Origin: Verrucomicrobiota bacterium
GTDB taxonomy: Bacteria > Verrucomicrobiota > Verrucomicrobiia > Opitutales > Opitutaceae
DNA: 64,000 nt
Reading direction: 5' to 3'
Assembly: GCA_016721945.1 (NCBI GenBank)
Contig: JADKHC010000008.1
Location: forward strand, 1 to 64,000
Part shown: positions 51,917 to 59,885 of the stretch, piece after piece
How the letters are laid out: every line of letters begins with the position of its first letter
How positions within the stretch are numbered: position 1 is the stretch's first letter
The notes under the pieces: model-generated
Database searches by the model: none
Seen by the model: only the letters and a program-made list of their open reading frames with translations
Told to the model about the DNA's origin: nothing
Translations under genes and position numbers: made by a program

Positions 51917-53560
51917 ATGACCACCCTGCCCCGCAGTCTCCGCCATCGCGCGCCAGTGCTCTGGCTGCTGCTGCCGCTCATGTGCGGGCTTATCGCCGGA
52001 CGTATTCTACCCGGACTGCCCGGTCCGCTCTGGTTTTTCGCCGGAACGTTTATGTTGGGAATTATTGCCATCGTCTTCTCAACACGCCCATTCCTCTGGG
52101 CCGCTGCGCTGTGCCTTAGTCTGGTATTGACCGGCGCCAGTTACTACGAATTGCGCCGCGCCCGCCTGACGGCCTGGGACAATCTGCCTCCGCGCGAAGC
52201 ACGCCTGACGCTGGAGATCGAGCGAACCTTCACGCCCTCGCCCGACGGCAAACGCATCTCCGGGCTCGCGCGCATCGCACAAGCCGAAGCGCACCTCAAC
52301 GAACTCCAGGGGCAACACATCTACTTCTCCCTCGCGCGACGAACAGGTGAAGCACCGCCGGTGCGTTCAGCCAAAATCTCCGTCAAGGGTGTGCTGCAAA
52401 CGCTGCCTCAGAGCGCACCGCTCAACTCGTTCGAGGGCTACCTGGCCAACACCGGGATAAATTTCCGCCTCAATCGCGGACGTGTGCTCGAAACCGTTTC
52501 AGCACCCACTGCCTATCGCCAATTTTGCGCACACGCCCAACAACGACTCGCCGGCATTTTGAGCCATGGGCTGGAAAAACACCCTGATCTCGCCGCCATC
52601 TCGCGTGCCATGCTGCTCGGGCTGCAACAGGAGCTAAGCGAAGAGCAAAACCAGTGGTTCATGCGGAGCGGAACCATGCATCTCTTTTCGATCAGCGGAC
52701 TCCACATCGCCGTGATCGCGCTCGCGCTGGAAGCCCTGCTTGGACTGCTTCGTCTCCCGCGCCTTCCGCGCTTCCTCATCGCCGCAACACTGCTCTGGCT
52801 CTACGTCGACATCACCGGCACAGCGCCCTCAGCGGTTAGAGCGTATTTGATGGTTGTGCTCTTGCAGGCATCGTTTGTTTTGCGCCTGCCGGTCAATCCT
52901 GTGGCCACGCTCGGTTTTGCCGCCCTCGGCGCATTGATCATCGATCCGATGCAACTTTTCACCGCCAGTTTCCAAATGTCCTACGGCATCGTGGCTTCGC
53001 TGCTCATGCTCGGTCTGCCGCTAGGCGAGTTATGGAACAGTCGCTGGCAATTGTTTCGGTCTTTACCCAAGGCAACCTGGGCTTGGTGGCAGCACGTCCT
53101 CGACTGGAGCCAGCGCGGGCTGCTCGGCGTACTCGCGATTGGTCTGTCGACCAGCCTGGTGAGCACGATCTGCGGAGTGATCTACTTCCAATTATTCACT
53201 CCCGGCGCGTTGCTCGCGAATCTGGTGCTGATCCCGGCGGGCTCTTTGGCGATTTTGAGCGGTTTCGTTTCCATGCTCTGCGGCCTGGCTGGACTCGGCT
53301 GGCTGTGTGCAACATTCAATCACGCTTCGGCCCTCGTGCTTCTCTGCTGCGAGCGCGGCATCGCCTATTTCCTAAAAATGCCCGGCGTTTTCACGGCTGC
53401 GAGTTACACCGCGACGTGGACCGGCTTCGTCTCACTCGGGATACTGCTCGCGACGGTGCTCTGGGGTTATGCCACCCGCTGGGAGCTAAAACGCGGAGGC
53501 GTCTGGCCGCCGTTTATCGTTGTCATCACAACCCTCGTTTTCGGCGTGAAGTTCGGCTGA
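51917..53560 (+). CDS. comEC: ComEC/Rec2-family DNA-uptake channel, without beta-lactamase-like domain
   Basis: 547 residues from ATG 51917; earlier in-frame codons overlap rarA's leader. Features: N-terminal DUF4131 region with hydrophobic helices, an OB-like segment (LTLEIERTFTPSPDGKRISG), then the competence membrane domain (SRAMLLGLQQELSEEQNQWF, GTMHLFSISGLHIAVIALAL, TAPSAVRAYLMVVLLQASFV, MLCGLAGLGWLCATFN). The family imports transforming single strands across the inner membrane. Full ComEC usually ends with a metallo-beta-lactamase-like nuclease; this protein ends at the membrane domain. Other competence genes are not in the window. Confidence 0.87.
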   Translation: MTTLPRSLRHRAPVLWLLLPLMCGLIAGRILPGLPGPLWFFAGTFMLGIIAIVFSTRPFLWAAALCLSLVLTGASYYELRRARLTAWDNLPPREARLTLEIERTFTPSPDGKRISGLARIAQAEAHLNELQGQHIYFSLARRTGEAPPVRSAKISVKGVLQTLPQSAPLNSFEGYLANTGINFRLNRGRVLETVSAPTAYRQFCAHAQQRLAGILSHGLEKHPDLAAISRAMLLGLQQELSEEQNQWFMRSGTMHLFSISGLHIAVIALALEALLGLLRLPRLPRFLIAATLLWLYVDITGTAPSAVRAYLMVVLLQASFVLRLPVNPVATLGFAALGALIIDPMQLFTASFQMSYGIVASLLMLGLPLGELWNSRWQLFRSLPKATWAWWQHVLDWSQRGLLGVLAIGLSTSLVSTICGVIYFQLFTPGALLANLVLIPAGSLAILSGFVSMLCGLAGLGWLCATFNHASALVLLCCERGIAYFLKMPGVFTAASYTATWTGFVSLGILLATVLWGYATRWELKRGGVWPPFIVVITTLVFGVKFG

Positions 53561-53582
53561 ACCTCACCATCGTTTGCCCTAT

Positions 53583-53870
53583 ATGAAAAGCGCCTACGAA
53601 CTCGCGATGGAACGTCTCGCCAAGTCTGACCCCGATTCCGGGAAACCGCTCAGCGCCGAGCAAAAGGCCCGACTCGGCGAGATCGACGTGCTCTACAAAG
53701 GGAAAATCGCCGAGCGCGAAATCTTCCTGAAGAAGCAACTCGACGACGTGCTTGCTGACGGGAAATACGAAGAGGTCGAAAAAATCTCCAAACAAATGGC
53801 CAGCGAGCGCGCCCGCCTCGAAGAAGAACGCGAAGAAGAAAAGGAACGCGTTCGCCGCGAGAAACGCTGA
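53583..53870 (+). CDS. Hypothetical charged coiled-coil protein
   Basis: 95 residues from ATG 53583 (a TTG three codons earlier is possible). MKSAYELAMERLAKSDPDSG begins a pattern seen in small planctomycete/verrucomicrobial proteins; SAEQKARLGEIDVLYKGKIA and LKKQLDDVLADGKYEEVEKI are helical and the end (EEEREEEKERVRREKR) is strongly charged coiled coil. No enzyme motif, cytoplasmic. Follows comEC by 22 bp on the same strand, so co-transcribed. Confidence 0.7.
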   Translation: MKSAYELAMERLAKSDPDSGKPLSAEQKARLGEIDVLYKGKIAEREIFLKKQLDDVLADGKYEEVEKISKQMASERARLEEEREEEKERVRREKR

Positions 53871-53882
53871 GACAGCATCGCT

Positions 53883-53908
53883 CAAGCCCGAGGAGGACAT
53901 CGGGCTTG
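53883..53908 (+). terminator. Possible terminator after the coiled-coil gene
   Basis: A 9-bp stem caagcccga/tcgggcttg (53883-53891 with 53900-53908) with an 8-base loop lies 13 bp after the stop of the small coiled-coil gene. Only a weak pyrimidine tail follows (cttcctgcc), so the strength is uncertain. Confidence 0.5.
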
Positions 53909-54105
53909 CTTCCTGCCTGAAGGCTGAGCGCAGAAATTGGCGCGTGGCGCGCACGACACGCAGGCGTTCGCGGCCGTCTGTCGTTTTGAATTCACCCCGG
54001 CCTGGCTCTCGAGCCAAGGGTTAAAACACGCGAAATTCCGTAACGATCAGAGGAATTTCCATAAAACTAGGATAGTACAAATCCAGCATAAATACACCGC
54101 GCACC

Positions 54106-54507
54106 ATGATCCTTCCCTTCGAACAAAACGCTCAGTTTGGGATGACAGACCACACCTTTGGCCTCGAATGCGCCAGCGTGCTTTTCCTACGTGGCATGAT
54201 CGTCGAGCAAGACAAGGAACGGGTCGCAACCGTGGTCAGCCAGGCGGCAGGATCGGCGGAACTCGCGGCGTCGGCGCTGGCTCGAAACCACTTGATCAAC
54301 CAGAAAAACAAAGCCGTCGTCACAGAGTTTATTAACAGAGTGGCGAAACGCATCCAGCTTAAGGCCAAAGGCCTGACCGGATGCGAACCAGGCTGTCGCC
54401 GCGCCCGCGCTTATCGTGTTTTGAAAAACACCAGCCTGCTCACCGCTGATCGCATGACGACACTCGTTACGCGGTTGGTCGTGAATGCGGACGCAGCTAC
54501 GGTGTAA
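54106..54507 (+). CDS. Hypothetical protein, uncertain
   Basis: 133 residues from ATG 54106; ATG 54142 is also possible. The middle (GLECASVLFLRGMIVEQDKE, AAGSAELAASALARN, FINRVAKRIQLKAKGL) has plausible helix composition, while the end is less convincing. A minus-strand frame (54187-54612) overlaps it and is poorer. No family, no clear Shine-Dalgarno. Listed because the gap otherwise lacks an alternative; it may not be real. Confidence 0.35.
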   Translation: MILPFEQNAQFGMTDHTFGLECASVLFLRGMIVEQDKERVATVVSQAAGSAELAASALARNHLINQKNKAVVTEFINRVAKRIQLKAKGLTGCEPGCRRARAYRVLKNTSLLTADRMTTLVTRLVVNADAATV

Positions 54508-54551
54508 GTTATAATCTTCCAAGAGCTGCCCTAAGCCGTATCCATGCAATG

Positions 54552-54710
54552 GAGCCACCGATGCACACTGATAAACACAGATGCCCCGGAGGTTTGTTTT
54601 AACGCCGTGCAAGAAGTTTCCTGTTTAACCACACAGTGAGCGATCAGATCGCCAAAACCCTGACGTTGTTTCAGCCCCTATCTGTGCTCATCGGTGTTCA
54701 TCGGTGGCTC
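54552..54710. repeat. Long inverted repeat, widespread 'caccgatg...acactgat' type
   Basis: Left arm 54552-54582 and right arm 54680-54710 are 31 bases each and pair at 27 positions; the outer ends are gagccaccgatg and catcggtggctc. About 97 bp lie between. The right arm contains two tandem catcggtg-type units (tcatcggtgttcatcggtgg). The arm sequence is of a type I have seen scattered across many bacterial genomes. No coding sequence inside. Confidence 0.65.
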
Positions 54711-54780
54711 TCAACTGCATCGTTCCGGCTTAGCATAACCGCGCTCTACCGTCATAGACAGCGGCCTTTCCTGAGCCCGT

Positions 54781-55425
54781 TTACTTCGGCAAATTTGCCG
54801 CGATATCGGCGCTCAGTTTTGCCACGGCTTCGCTCAGTAAACGCGCGAGTGCGGCATAGTTTTCGCCATCCCACGCTTGATCGGGCGCAGTAAAAGTGCG
54901 GCGCACCACGACCTGTCCACCCGCCCCCGTGGCAATGATGTCATAGGCAGCCGCAAAGCGGGCGACACCGCCGCGCTCGCGCTGCATCAGCCCTTCACAG
55001 TTTAGGATTCGCACGACTACATCGTAGTCGCGTTTTATGTCGATTGAGAATGGATAGGTTGTCACACCGCCAATTGTCTCCGTAGACAGGAGACGCTCCT
55101 TCAGCACGCGATTCACGCCCGCATCAAGCGGCTCCGCCCAAAGCGCGAACTCCTGAAAGCGGAGCTCGTTGGCTCCGGTGCGCACCACCATATCCTTGTG
55201 ATTGCGCAGATAGCCGGGAAGCTCAACTGGACGAAGCCCGATCTGATGCGTGCCCGTCGGGTGCGAAACGGCAAGATCGGTGGTGACCGGCCCATTGAGC
55301 ACAAAGTAACGCGTCGAATCGACCGCCGCCTCAGGGATAATCTTACATCCGCCGAACGAAAAAACAGCCAGACCCGCACACAGCAGACCGGTTAAAAACG
55401 CAGGTGAAATAAATGAGTTCTTCAT
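54781..55425 (-). CDS. ABC transport auxiliary lipoprotein, PqiC-like
   Basis: 214 residues. Lipoprotein signal ending in lipobox VFSFGGC with C27 as lipidation site. The mature protein follows PqiC/DUF330: TRYFVLNGPV, GLRPVELPGYLRNHKDMVVR, FQEFALWAEPLDAGVNRVLK, and YDVVVRILNCEG. It is the outer-membrane partner of MCE transport systems that move lipids between membranes. It follows mlaD by 14 bp, and completes the mlaE-mlaF-mlaD-pqiC set. Confidence 0.87.
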   Translation of the reverse strand: MKNSFISPAFLTGLLCAGLAVFSFGGCKIIPEAAVDSTRYFVLNGPVTTDLAVSHPTGTHQIGLRPVELPGYLRNHKDMVVRTGANELRFQEFALWAEPLDAGVNRVLKERLLSTETIGGVTTYPFSIDIKRDYDVVVRILNCEGLMQRERGGVARFAAAYDIIATGAGGQVVVRRTFTAPDQAWDGENYAALARLLSEAVAKLSADIAANLPK

Positions 55426-55439
55426 GGCAGGTGTCGCGA

Positions 55440-56444
55440 TTACTTGGGCTGTTTTTTGCCGGTGAGCAAAGCGTTCGGGTTGCGTTCCAAAAATTCTGCG
55501 AGGCGTTGCACCGAGGCGGCCGCTTCGGCAAGCTGGTTCATGGTGCGAACCGTCTCCTCGCCCAAGCCGCCTTGCGCGGTAATGAAACGCCGGGCCGAAT
55601 CCGCAGCTTCGTTGAAAGATTTCAACACGACTTTGGCCTCAACCAGAGCCTCGTTCAGTTTTACCCCTGCGGGCTGGATCTGGGCATCGACGCCAGCCAC
55701 CATCTTCGAAAGCTGGTCGATCGCTTCGTTGAGATGCGCAAACGTCTTTTGCAACTCGCCGCTGCGGGCCAACTCATTCACTGCCGCGCCGGCCTGAGTC
55801 CACTCGGCGGAGAGCTTGGCGAGTTCGAGGCCTACCACCTGCTTGCGGACATCGACGAGCAGTCCATTCATCTCTTTCGAGAGGCCGCCAAAATCGACGC
55901 CTTTCAGATTGGTTAGGATCTCGGTCAGACTCGCCTGAAATTCCGAGATCGCCGAGCGCACGGACGGCACGACGACGAATTTCGGATCGGCTATCGCGGT
56001 CACCGTCGGATTGGCAACCGTTGGGTCGACGAAGTCCAGTTCCACAAAGAGCAAACCAGTCGCCAGGCCCGAAACACCGAGTTGGGCACGCAAGCCTTGT
56101 GTGATGAGCTTTTCCAGTTCCTTGCGGCTGGAAACATCGATCATCGCACCGATCTCATCCTTCACTGTGCTGCGGCTAAACTCGCAGATCACTTCGACCA
56201 CGGAGTTCTTGCTCCGCGTGTCGAACTGTACGTTCAAATCAACTACACGCCCTACGCGCACGCCGCGTAATTTCACCGGCGAACCGAGATCGAGACCGTG
56301 AATTGACTCGTCAAAGTATACAACAAACCGCTGCGGCTTGGAAAAGAAGTTGATGCCGCCAAACGACAGCAGCGCGATCAAGGCAAGCGTCACCGCGCCG
56401 ATCACAAACATACCAACGATGGTGGGACTGATCTTGGTTTTCAC
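55440..56444 (-). CDS. mlaD: MlaD-family MCE-domain protein
   Basis: 334 residues from GTG 56444. One N-terminal transmembrane helix (IVGMFVIGAVTLALIALLSF), then an MCE domain (VVYFDESIHGLDLGSPVKLR, GVRVGRVVDLNVQF, LRAQLGVSGLATGLLFVELDF) and a long alpha-helical C-terminus (about 170-330, ELAKLSAEWTQAGAAVNELA). The MCE ring conducts lipid through the periplasm; the helical tail may form a needle or a barrel bundle. Cognate to the ATPase and permease directly upstream. Confidence 0.9.
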   Translation of the reverse strand: MKTKISPTIVGMFVIGAVTLALIALLSFGGINFFSKPQRFVVYFDESIHGLDLGSPVKLRGVRVGRVVDLNVQFDTRSKNSVVEVICEFSRSTVKDEIGAMIDVSSRKELEKLITQGLRAQLGVSGLATGLLFVELDFVDPTVANPTVTAIADPKFVVVPSVRSAISEFQASLTEILTNLKGVDFGGLSKEMNGLLVDVRKQVVGLELAKLSAEWTQAGAAVNELARSGELQKTFAHLNEAIDQLSKMVAGVDAQIQPAGVKLNEALVEAKVVLKSFNEAADSARRFITAQGGLGEETVRTMNQLAEAAASVQRLAEFLERNPNALLTGKKQPK

Positions 56445-56497
56445 AGATGGTTAGAGACGGCGTCGGGTTTGAGTGGCAATGTTGTTGGACAATAAAA

Positions 56498-57286
56498 TCA
56501 TGCTTCAGTTGCCGGCAACACTGCACGGCGCTGTAAAAACTCCTGCACGCGCGGATCCTGGTTGCTTTGCAGTAATTCGCGTGGATTGCCCTCGGCGATG
56601 ATGCCCTTCGCCTCGCGTTCGAGCATGATCACGCGATCGGCGATGCTAAAGATGCTGTCGAGTTCGTGGGAGACGATCACCATCGTCGTGCCCAGTGTTT
56701 CGCGAATCTCCAGCACGAGATCATCGAGCTTGCGCGACGTCACCGGATCGAGCCCGGCTGATGGTTCGTCAAAAAAAACAATCGCCGGATCCAGCGCGAG
56801 CGCCCGCGCCAGTGCCGCTCGTTTTTTCATGCCGCCACTGATCTCGGACGGATAATAATCCTCGTAACCGCTCAAATTCACCTGCGCGAGACGGAGCGCC
56901 GCGAGTTCGTTGCGCTCGTGCTTGGTCAACGGCGTGTACTCCTCCAGCGGCAACGTGATATTTTCGCGCAACGTCAGCGAACTCCATAGCGCCGAGTTCT
57001 GGTAGAGCACGCCGAAAGTCCGCAGCATCTCACGCCGTCGACCCAGCGCCGCATCAGTGAAGCTCTCGCCAAAATACCGAATCGTACCCGCAGTGGGACG
57101 ATGCAGACCAATCATGTGCTTGAGCAGCGTGCTCTTTCCGCAGCCACTCCCGCCGATGACAAAGAATATTTCGCCGGGCTTCACGGCGAAGCTCACGTGC
57201 TGTAAAAGCACGCGGTCGTCATAACCACATTCGAGGTTCTCGACCACGATGGCAGGTTGATTTGGCGATGGCGATGGTTGCGTCAC
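56498..57286 (-). CDS. mlaF: MlaF-like ABC transporter ATP-binding protein
   Basis: 262 residues from GTG 57286. Walker A in VIGGSGCGKSTLLKH, Q-loop LYQNSALWSSLTLRENITLP, signature YPSEISGGMKKRAALARALA, Walker B IVFFDEPSAGLDP and the H-loop MVIVSHELDS. The M-K-K in the signature is typical of MlaF. It powers lipid movement by the MCE complex with MlaE. Three bases separate it from the mlaE stop. Confidence 0.92.
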   Translation of the reverse strand: MTQPSPSPNQPAIVVENLECGYDDRVLLQHVSFAVKPGEIFFVIGGSGCGKSTLLKHMIGLHRPTAGTIRYFGESFTDAALGRRREMLRTFGVLYQNSALWSSLTLRENITLPLEEYTPLTKHERNELAALRLAQVNLSGYEDYYPSEISGGMKKRAALARALALDPAIVFFDEPSAGLDPVTSRKLDDLVLEIRETLGTTMVIVSHELDSIFSIADRVIMLEREAKGIIAEGNPRELLQSNQDPRVQEFLQRRAVLPATEA

Positions 57287-57289
57287 GGC

Positions 57290-58417
57290 TCAGATTCCCA
57301 ACATGTTAAAGATCACCGCGTAGATCGCGTCTGCCACGACTAAGAGCAGGATAGCCGTCACCACGGCCGAGGTCGTGGACCGACCCACCCCGATTGCGCT
57401 ACGCTCGCTTTGCAGACCACGCAGGCAGCCCGACAACCCGATAATACCGCCAAACGTGATCGACTTGATCACCCCCGAAATCAGGTCCGACATATCGACC
57501 GAAGTTTGCATTTGCACCCAGTAGGCCGTGGGCGGGATCGCCAACAGCCCGGCCGCCACGAACAGACCGCCGACGATGCCAAGCATGTTCGCGTAAAGCG
57601 CGAGCAGCGGAGTCATCAACGTGACGGCGACCAGACGCGGCAGCACCAGGAAATCGATTGAGCGAATGCCAAAGGTTTCGAACGCATCGATCTCCTCGCC
57701 CGCTTTCATATTGCCCAGCGTCGCCGCGAAAGCCGCACCTGTCCGTCCCGCCAAAATTATACCTGTCATCATCGGTCCCATCTCGCGCACCATGACCAGA
57801 CCGACAAAGTTCGCCACGTAGATATCGGCGCCGAATTCCCGCAATAGCACCGCCGCCGTGTAAGCCAGCGTGAGCCCCACGAGAAAGCCGATCAGCCCGA
57901 CGATAGGCAGCGCCATGGCGCCGCATTGCTGCATCTCAGACAGACAATCGCGCCAGCGAAAGCGGACTGGATTCTTGGCCAACCGTACCGAGGCCAGTGT
58001 ACACTCGCCGACAAAATTGGAAATCTGCTTCACCTTCGCCCAGACATCGAAAACCGCCAAACCGATCAAACTGATCGGGTTCTCCGAACGATCCACCGGC
58101 TCGTCCTTGCCCTGCGCAGCGACAATCTGCCGCAGCAAATCGCGCAGCTTCGGAGGCAGTTCCGACGCATCAAGCGTCACCTTGGCCGCCACGCACCACT
58201 TCTGAGCCTCGAACAAAAACAGCAGTAACGAACTATCCCAGTTCTCCAAATTCACCAACACGATCTTCACCCGCTTGGGCTCCGCCCTGCCCACGATCTT
58301 GATCCACGACGGCCGATCTATGGTGATTTTCCACACGCCGCCGAGCTCAACCAGCAACGAGTCACCCTGCACACGCGCACTGGCGTGAGCTTGGGCGAGA
58401 TCGGCATTGGCAGGCAT
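57290..58417 (-). CDS. mlaE: MlaE-like ABC transporter permease with N-terminal STAS domain
   Basis: 375 residues from ATG 58417; the 54 upstream codons overlap the divergent gene's region and look non-coding. An STAS-like domain (about 20-115: VRVQGDSLLVELGGVWKITI, VKIVLVNLENWDSSLLLFLF) precedes the MlaE permease: CGAMALPIVGLIGFLVGLTL, AYTAAVLLREFGADIYVANF, FAATLGNMKAGEEIDAFET and SGCLRGLQSERSAIGVGRST. The EIDA coupling motif faces MlaF. A fused STAS domain, separate in E. coli as MlaB, is common outside gamma-proteobacteria. First gene of the operon. Confidence 0.9.
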   Translation of the reverse strand: MPANADLAQAHASARVQGDSLLVELGGVWKITIDRPSWIKIVGRAEPKRVKIVLVNLENWDSSLLLFLFEAQKWCVAAKVTLDASELPPKLRDLLRQIVAAQGKDEPVDRSENPISLIGLAVFDVWAKVKQISNFVGECTLASVRLAKNPVRFRWRDCLSEMQQCGAMALPIVGLIGFLVGLTLAYTAAVLLREFGADIYVANFVGLVMVREMGPMMTGIILAGRTGAAFAATLGNMKAGEEIDAFETFGIRSIDFLVLPRLVAVTLMTPLLALYANMLGIVGGLFVAAGLLAIPPTAYWVQMQTSVDMSDLISGVIKSITFGGIIGLSGCLRGLQSERSAIGVGRSTTSAVVTAILLLVVADAIYAVIFNMLGI

Positions 58418-58501
58418 GGCGTCGTTTGTAGCGGAGAGTTTGAAAATCAAAACCTTAAAAATTTCCGTGTCCTTTAGTCCAGCGTCCGGCAATTTGGTTT
58501 C

Positions 58502-59176
58502 GTGATTCGTTACCACACCGTACTTTTCGACCTCGACGGCACGCTCCTCGACCATTTTGGCGCCATCCACGCCAGCCACGCCTACACGCTAAAACAGCTC
58601 GGCCTCCCCGCGCCCACCATGGCGCAGGTGCACCGCGCCGTCGGCGGCGGCTTCGAAGTCGCGGTGAAACGCATGCTCGGCCCCGAGAACGAACACCTGC
58701 TTACCCGCGCGCTCGAAATCTACCGCGAAGCCTGGTCGAAAAACATGTTCAACGGCGTCACGCTTCTTCCCGGCGCGCGCGGCCTCCTCGAAGCGTTGAA
58801 GGCGCAAAACGTGAGCTGTGGCGTCTTCACCAATAAACACGGCCCCTCCGCCCGCGACGTTTGCCAGCACCTCGGCGTCATGCCGCTGCTTGACGGAGTC
58901 TTCGGTGCGTTCGATACACCCTGGCTCAAACCCGACCCCGAGTTCGCCGCGCACGCTTTGGCCGAACTTAAAGCCACCGCCAAAACGACTTGCCTGATCG
59001 GAGATTCGCCCTACGACGTCGAAGCCGCGATCAACGGCGGTTTTGTCTGCTACGGCGTAACCACCGGCACTCACAATACCGACCAACTCCGCGCCGCCGG
59101 AGCCGCTGGCGTCTACGACGACCTCATTGAGCTCGCAAAAGCAGCGTTTGGGATCGAGCTGCCGACCGAAGCATAA
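58502..59176 (+). CDS. gph: HAD-superfamily phosphatase, phosphoglycolate phosphatase-like
   Basis: 224 residues from GTG 58502. HAD motif I TVLFDLDGTLLDHFGAIH, motif II region GVFTNKHGPSARDVCQHLGV, motif III-IV KPDPEFAAHALAELK and LIGDSPYDVEAAINGGF. The layout with an all-helical cap between motifs I and II matches subfamily IA (Gph/PGP). It likely removes phosphate from a small molecule; the symbol is by family resemblance and not by substrate test. Divergent from mlaE, 84 bp apart. Confidence 0.8.
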   Translation: MIRYHTVLFDLDGTLLDHFGAIHASHAYTLKQLGLPAPTMAQVHRAVGGGFEVAVKRMLGPENEHLLTRALEIYREAWSKNMFNGVTLLPGARGLLEALKAQNVSCGVFTNKHGPSARDVCQHLGVMPLLDGVFGAFDTPWLKPDPEFAAHALAELKATAKTTCLIGDSPYDVEAAINGGFVCYGVTTGTHNTDQLRAAGAAGVYDDLIELAKAAFGIELPTEA

Positions 59177-59220
59177 AGAGTACGCATCGACCGAAAGAGC
59201 TTCTGCATAAATCAATTCAC

Positions 59221-59292
59221 CTCACGCAAAGTCGCAAAGCCGCAAAGATAACCAAAACCAGCTTGCTTTGCGCCTTAGCGACTTTGCGTGAG
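59221..59292. repeat. Inverted repeat with arms ctcacgcaaagtcgc / gcgactttgcgtgag
   Basis: 15-bp perfect arms at 59221-59235 and 59278-59292, with a partly paired inner region (aagccgcaaag, ctttgcgcctt). I have seen this kind of arm sequence as a dispersed intergenic repeat in many bacteria. It lies between the phosphatase stop and the DUF2721 stop, so it may also terminate both. Confidence 0.6.
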
Positions 59293-59310
59293 ACATGCTT
59301 GAGAAATCGG

Positions 59311-59781
59311 TCAGCTCTCCACCTTCGCTTTGCCCACCGCGTGGATCACCTCGACCTGCACGGCATGAAGCGAGAGATAGAGGTCCCGCAAAAAAGCGGC
59401 CAACCCGGCTAGCAGACAACAAATGCTCGTGGCAAAAAAGCCGAGCAGCACCACCGTCAGATCAAGCCGTGACACTGCGCTCAGAAAAAGAAGCATAACC
59501 AACAGCCCAGATACAAACATGCTCGACGTGATCATCGTCATCGAGAAACGCATGATCTTCGCGCGGCGAAACATGATCAGCAGCTGCTCTTCGAGATGCT
59601 TCCTGTCCTCCACATTGGCTTTTTGAATCAGCCCCGCGAGGTTGCGCGTGCGATCCACGATGCGGCCCATGCGGTTGGTCAGCGAAATACACAGCGCGCC
59701 CAGACCGGAGATCAGGATGACCGGCGTGATCGACAGTTGGATAATCGGCAAAATCGATTCCTGCATGGGTAAAGCGGACAT
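59311..59781 (-). CDS. DUF2721 family membrane protein
   Basis: 156 residues from ATG 59781 (ATG 59766 possible). Pattern of DUF2721: LPIIQLSITPVILISGLGAL, CISLTNRMGRIVDRTRNLAG, a helical linker EDRKHLEEQLLIMFRRAK, and two more hydrophobic helices (MITSSMFVSGLLVMLLFLSA and VLLGFFATSICCLLAGLAAF). Three to four transmembrane segments, inner membrane. Function unknown. It starts about 100 bp from the divergent recD2. Confidence 0.85.
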   Translation of the reverse strand: MSALPMQESILPIIQLSITPVILISGLGALCISLTNRMGRIVDRTRNLAGLIQKANVEDRKHLEEQLLIMFRRAKIMRFSMTMITSSMFVSGLLVMLLFLSAVSRLDLTVVLLGFFATSICCLLAGLAAFLRDLYLSLHAVQVEVIHAVGKAKVES

Positions 59782-59885
59782 GCCTCTTTGTAGGGGAAAA
59801 CTTCGCCCCAACGCAATCTCGCCGGTCGCCATCGCTCGCCGCGTTTGATTTTTCCGCGAAACCGGTGTTTTTCCTAAGCGTGGCC

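Noticed and set aside
54187..54612. Minus-strand frame of 141 codons opposite the doubtful 54106-54507 gene
   Set aside because: Poor composition and no family; the plus frame is slightly more protein-like, though neither is secure.
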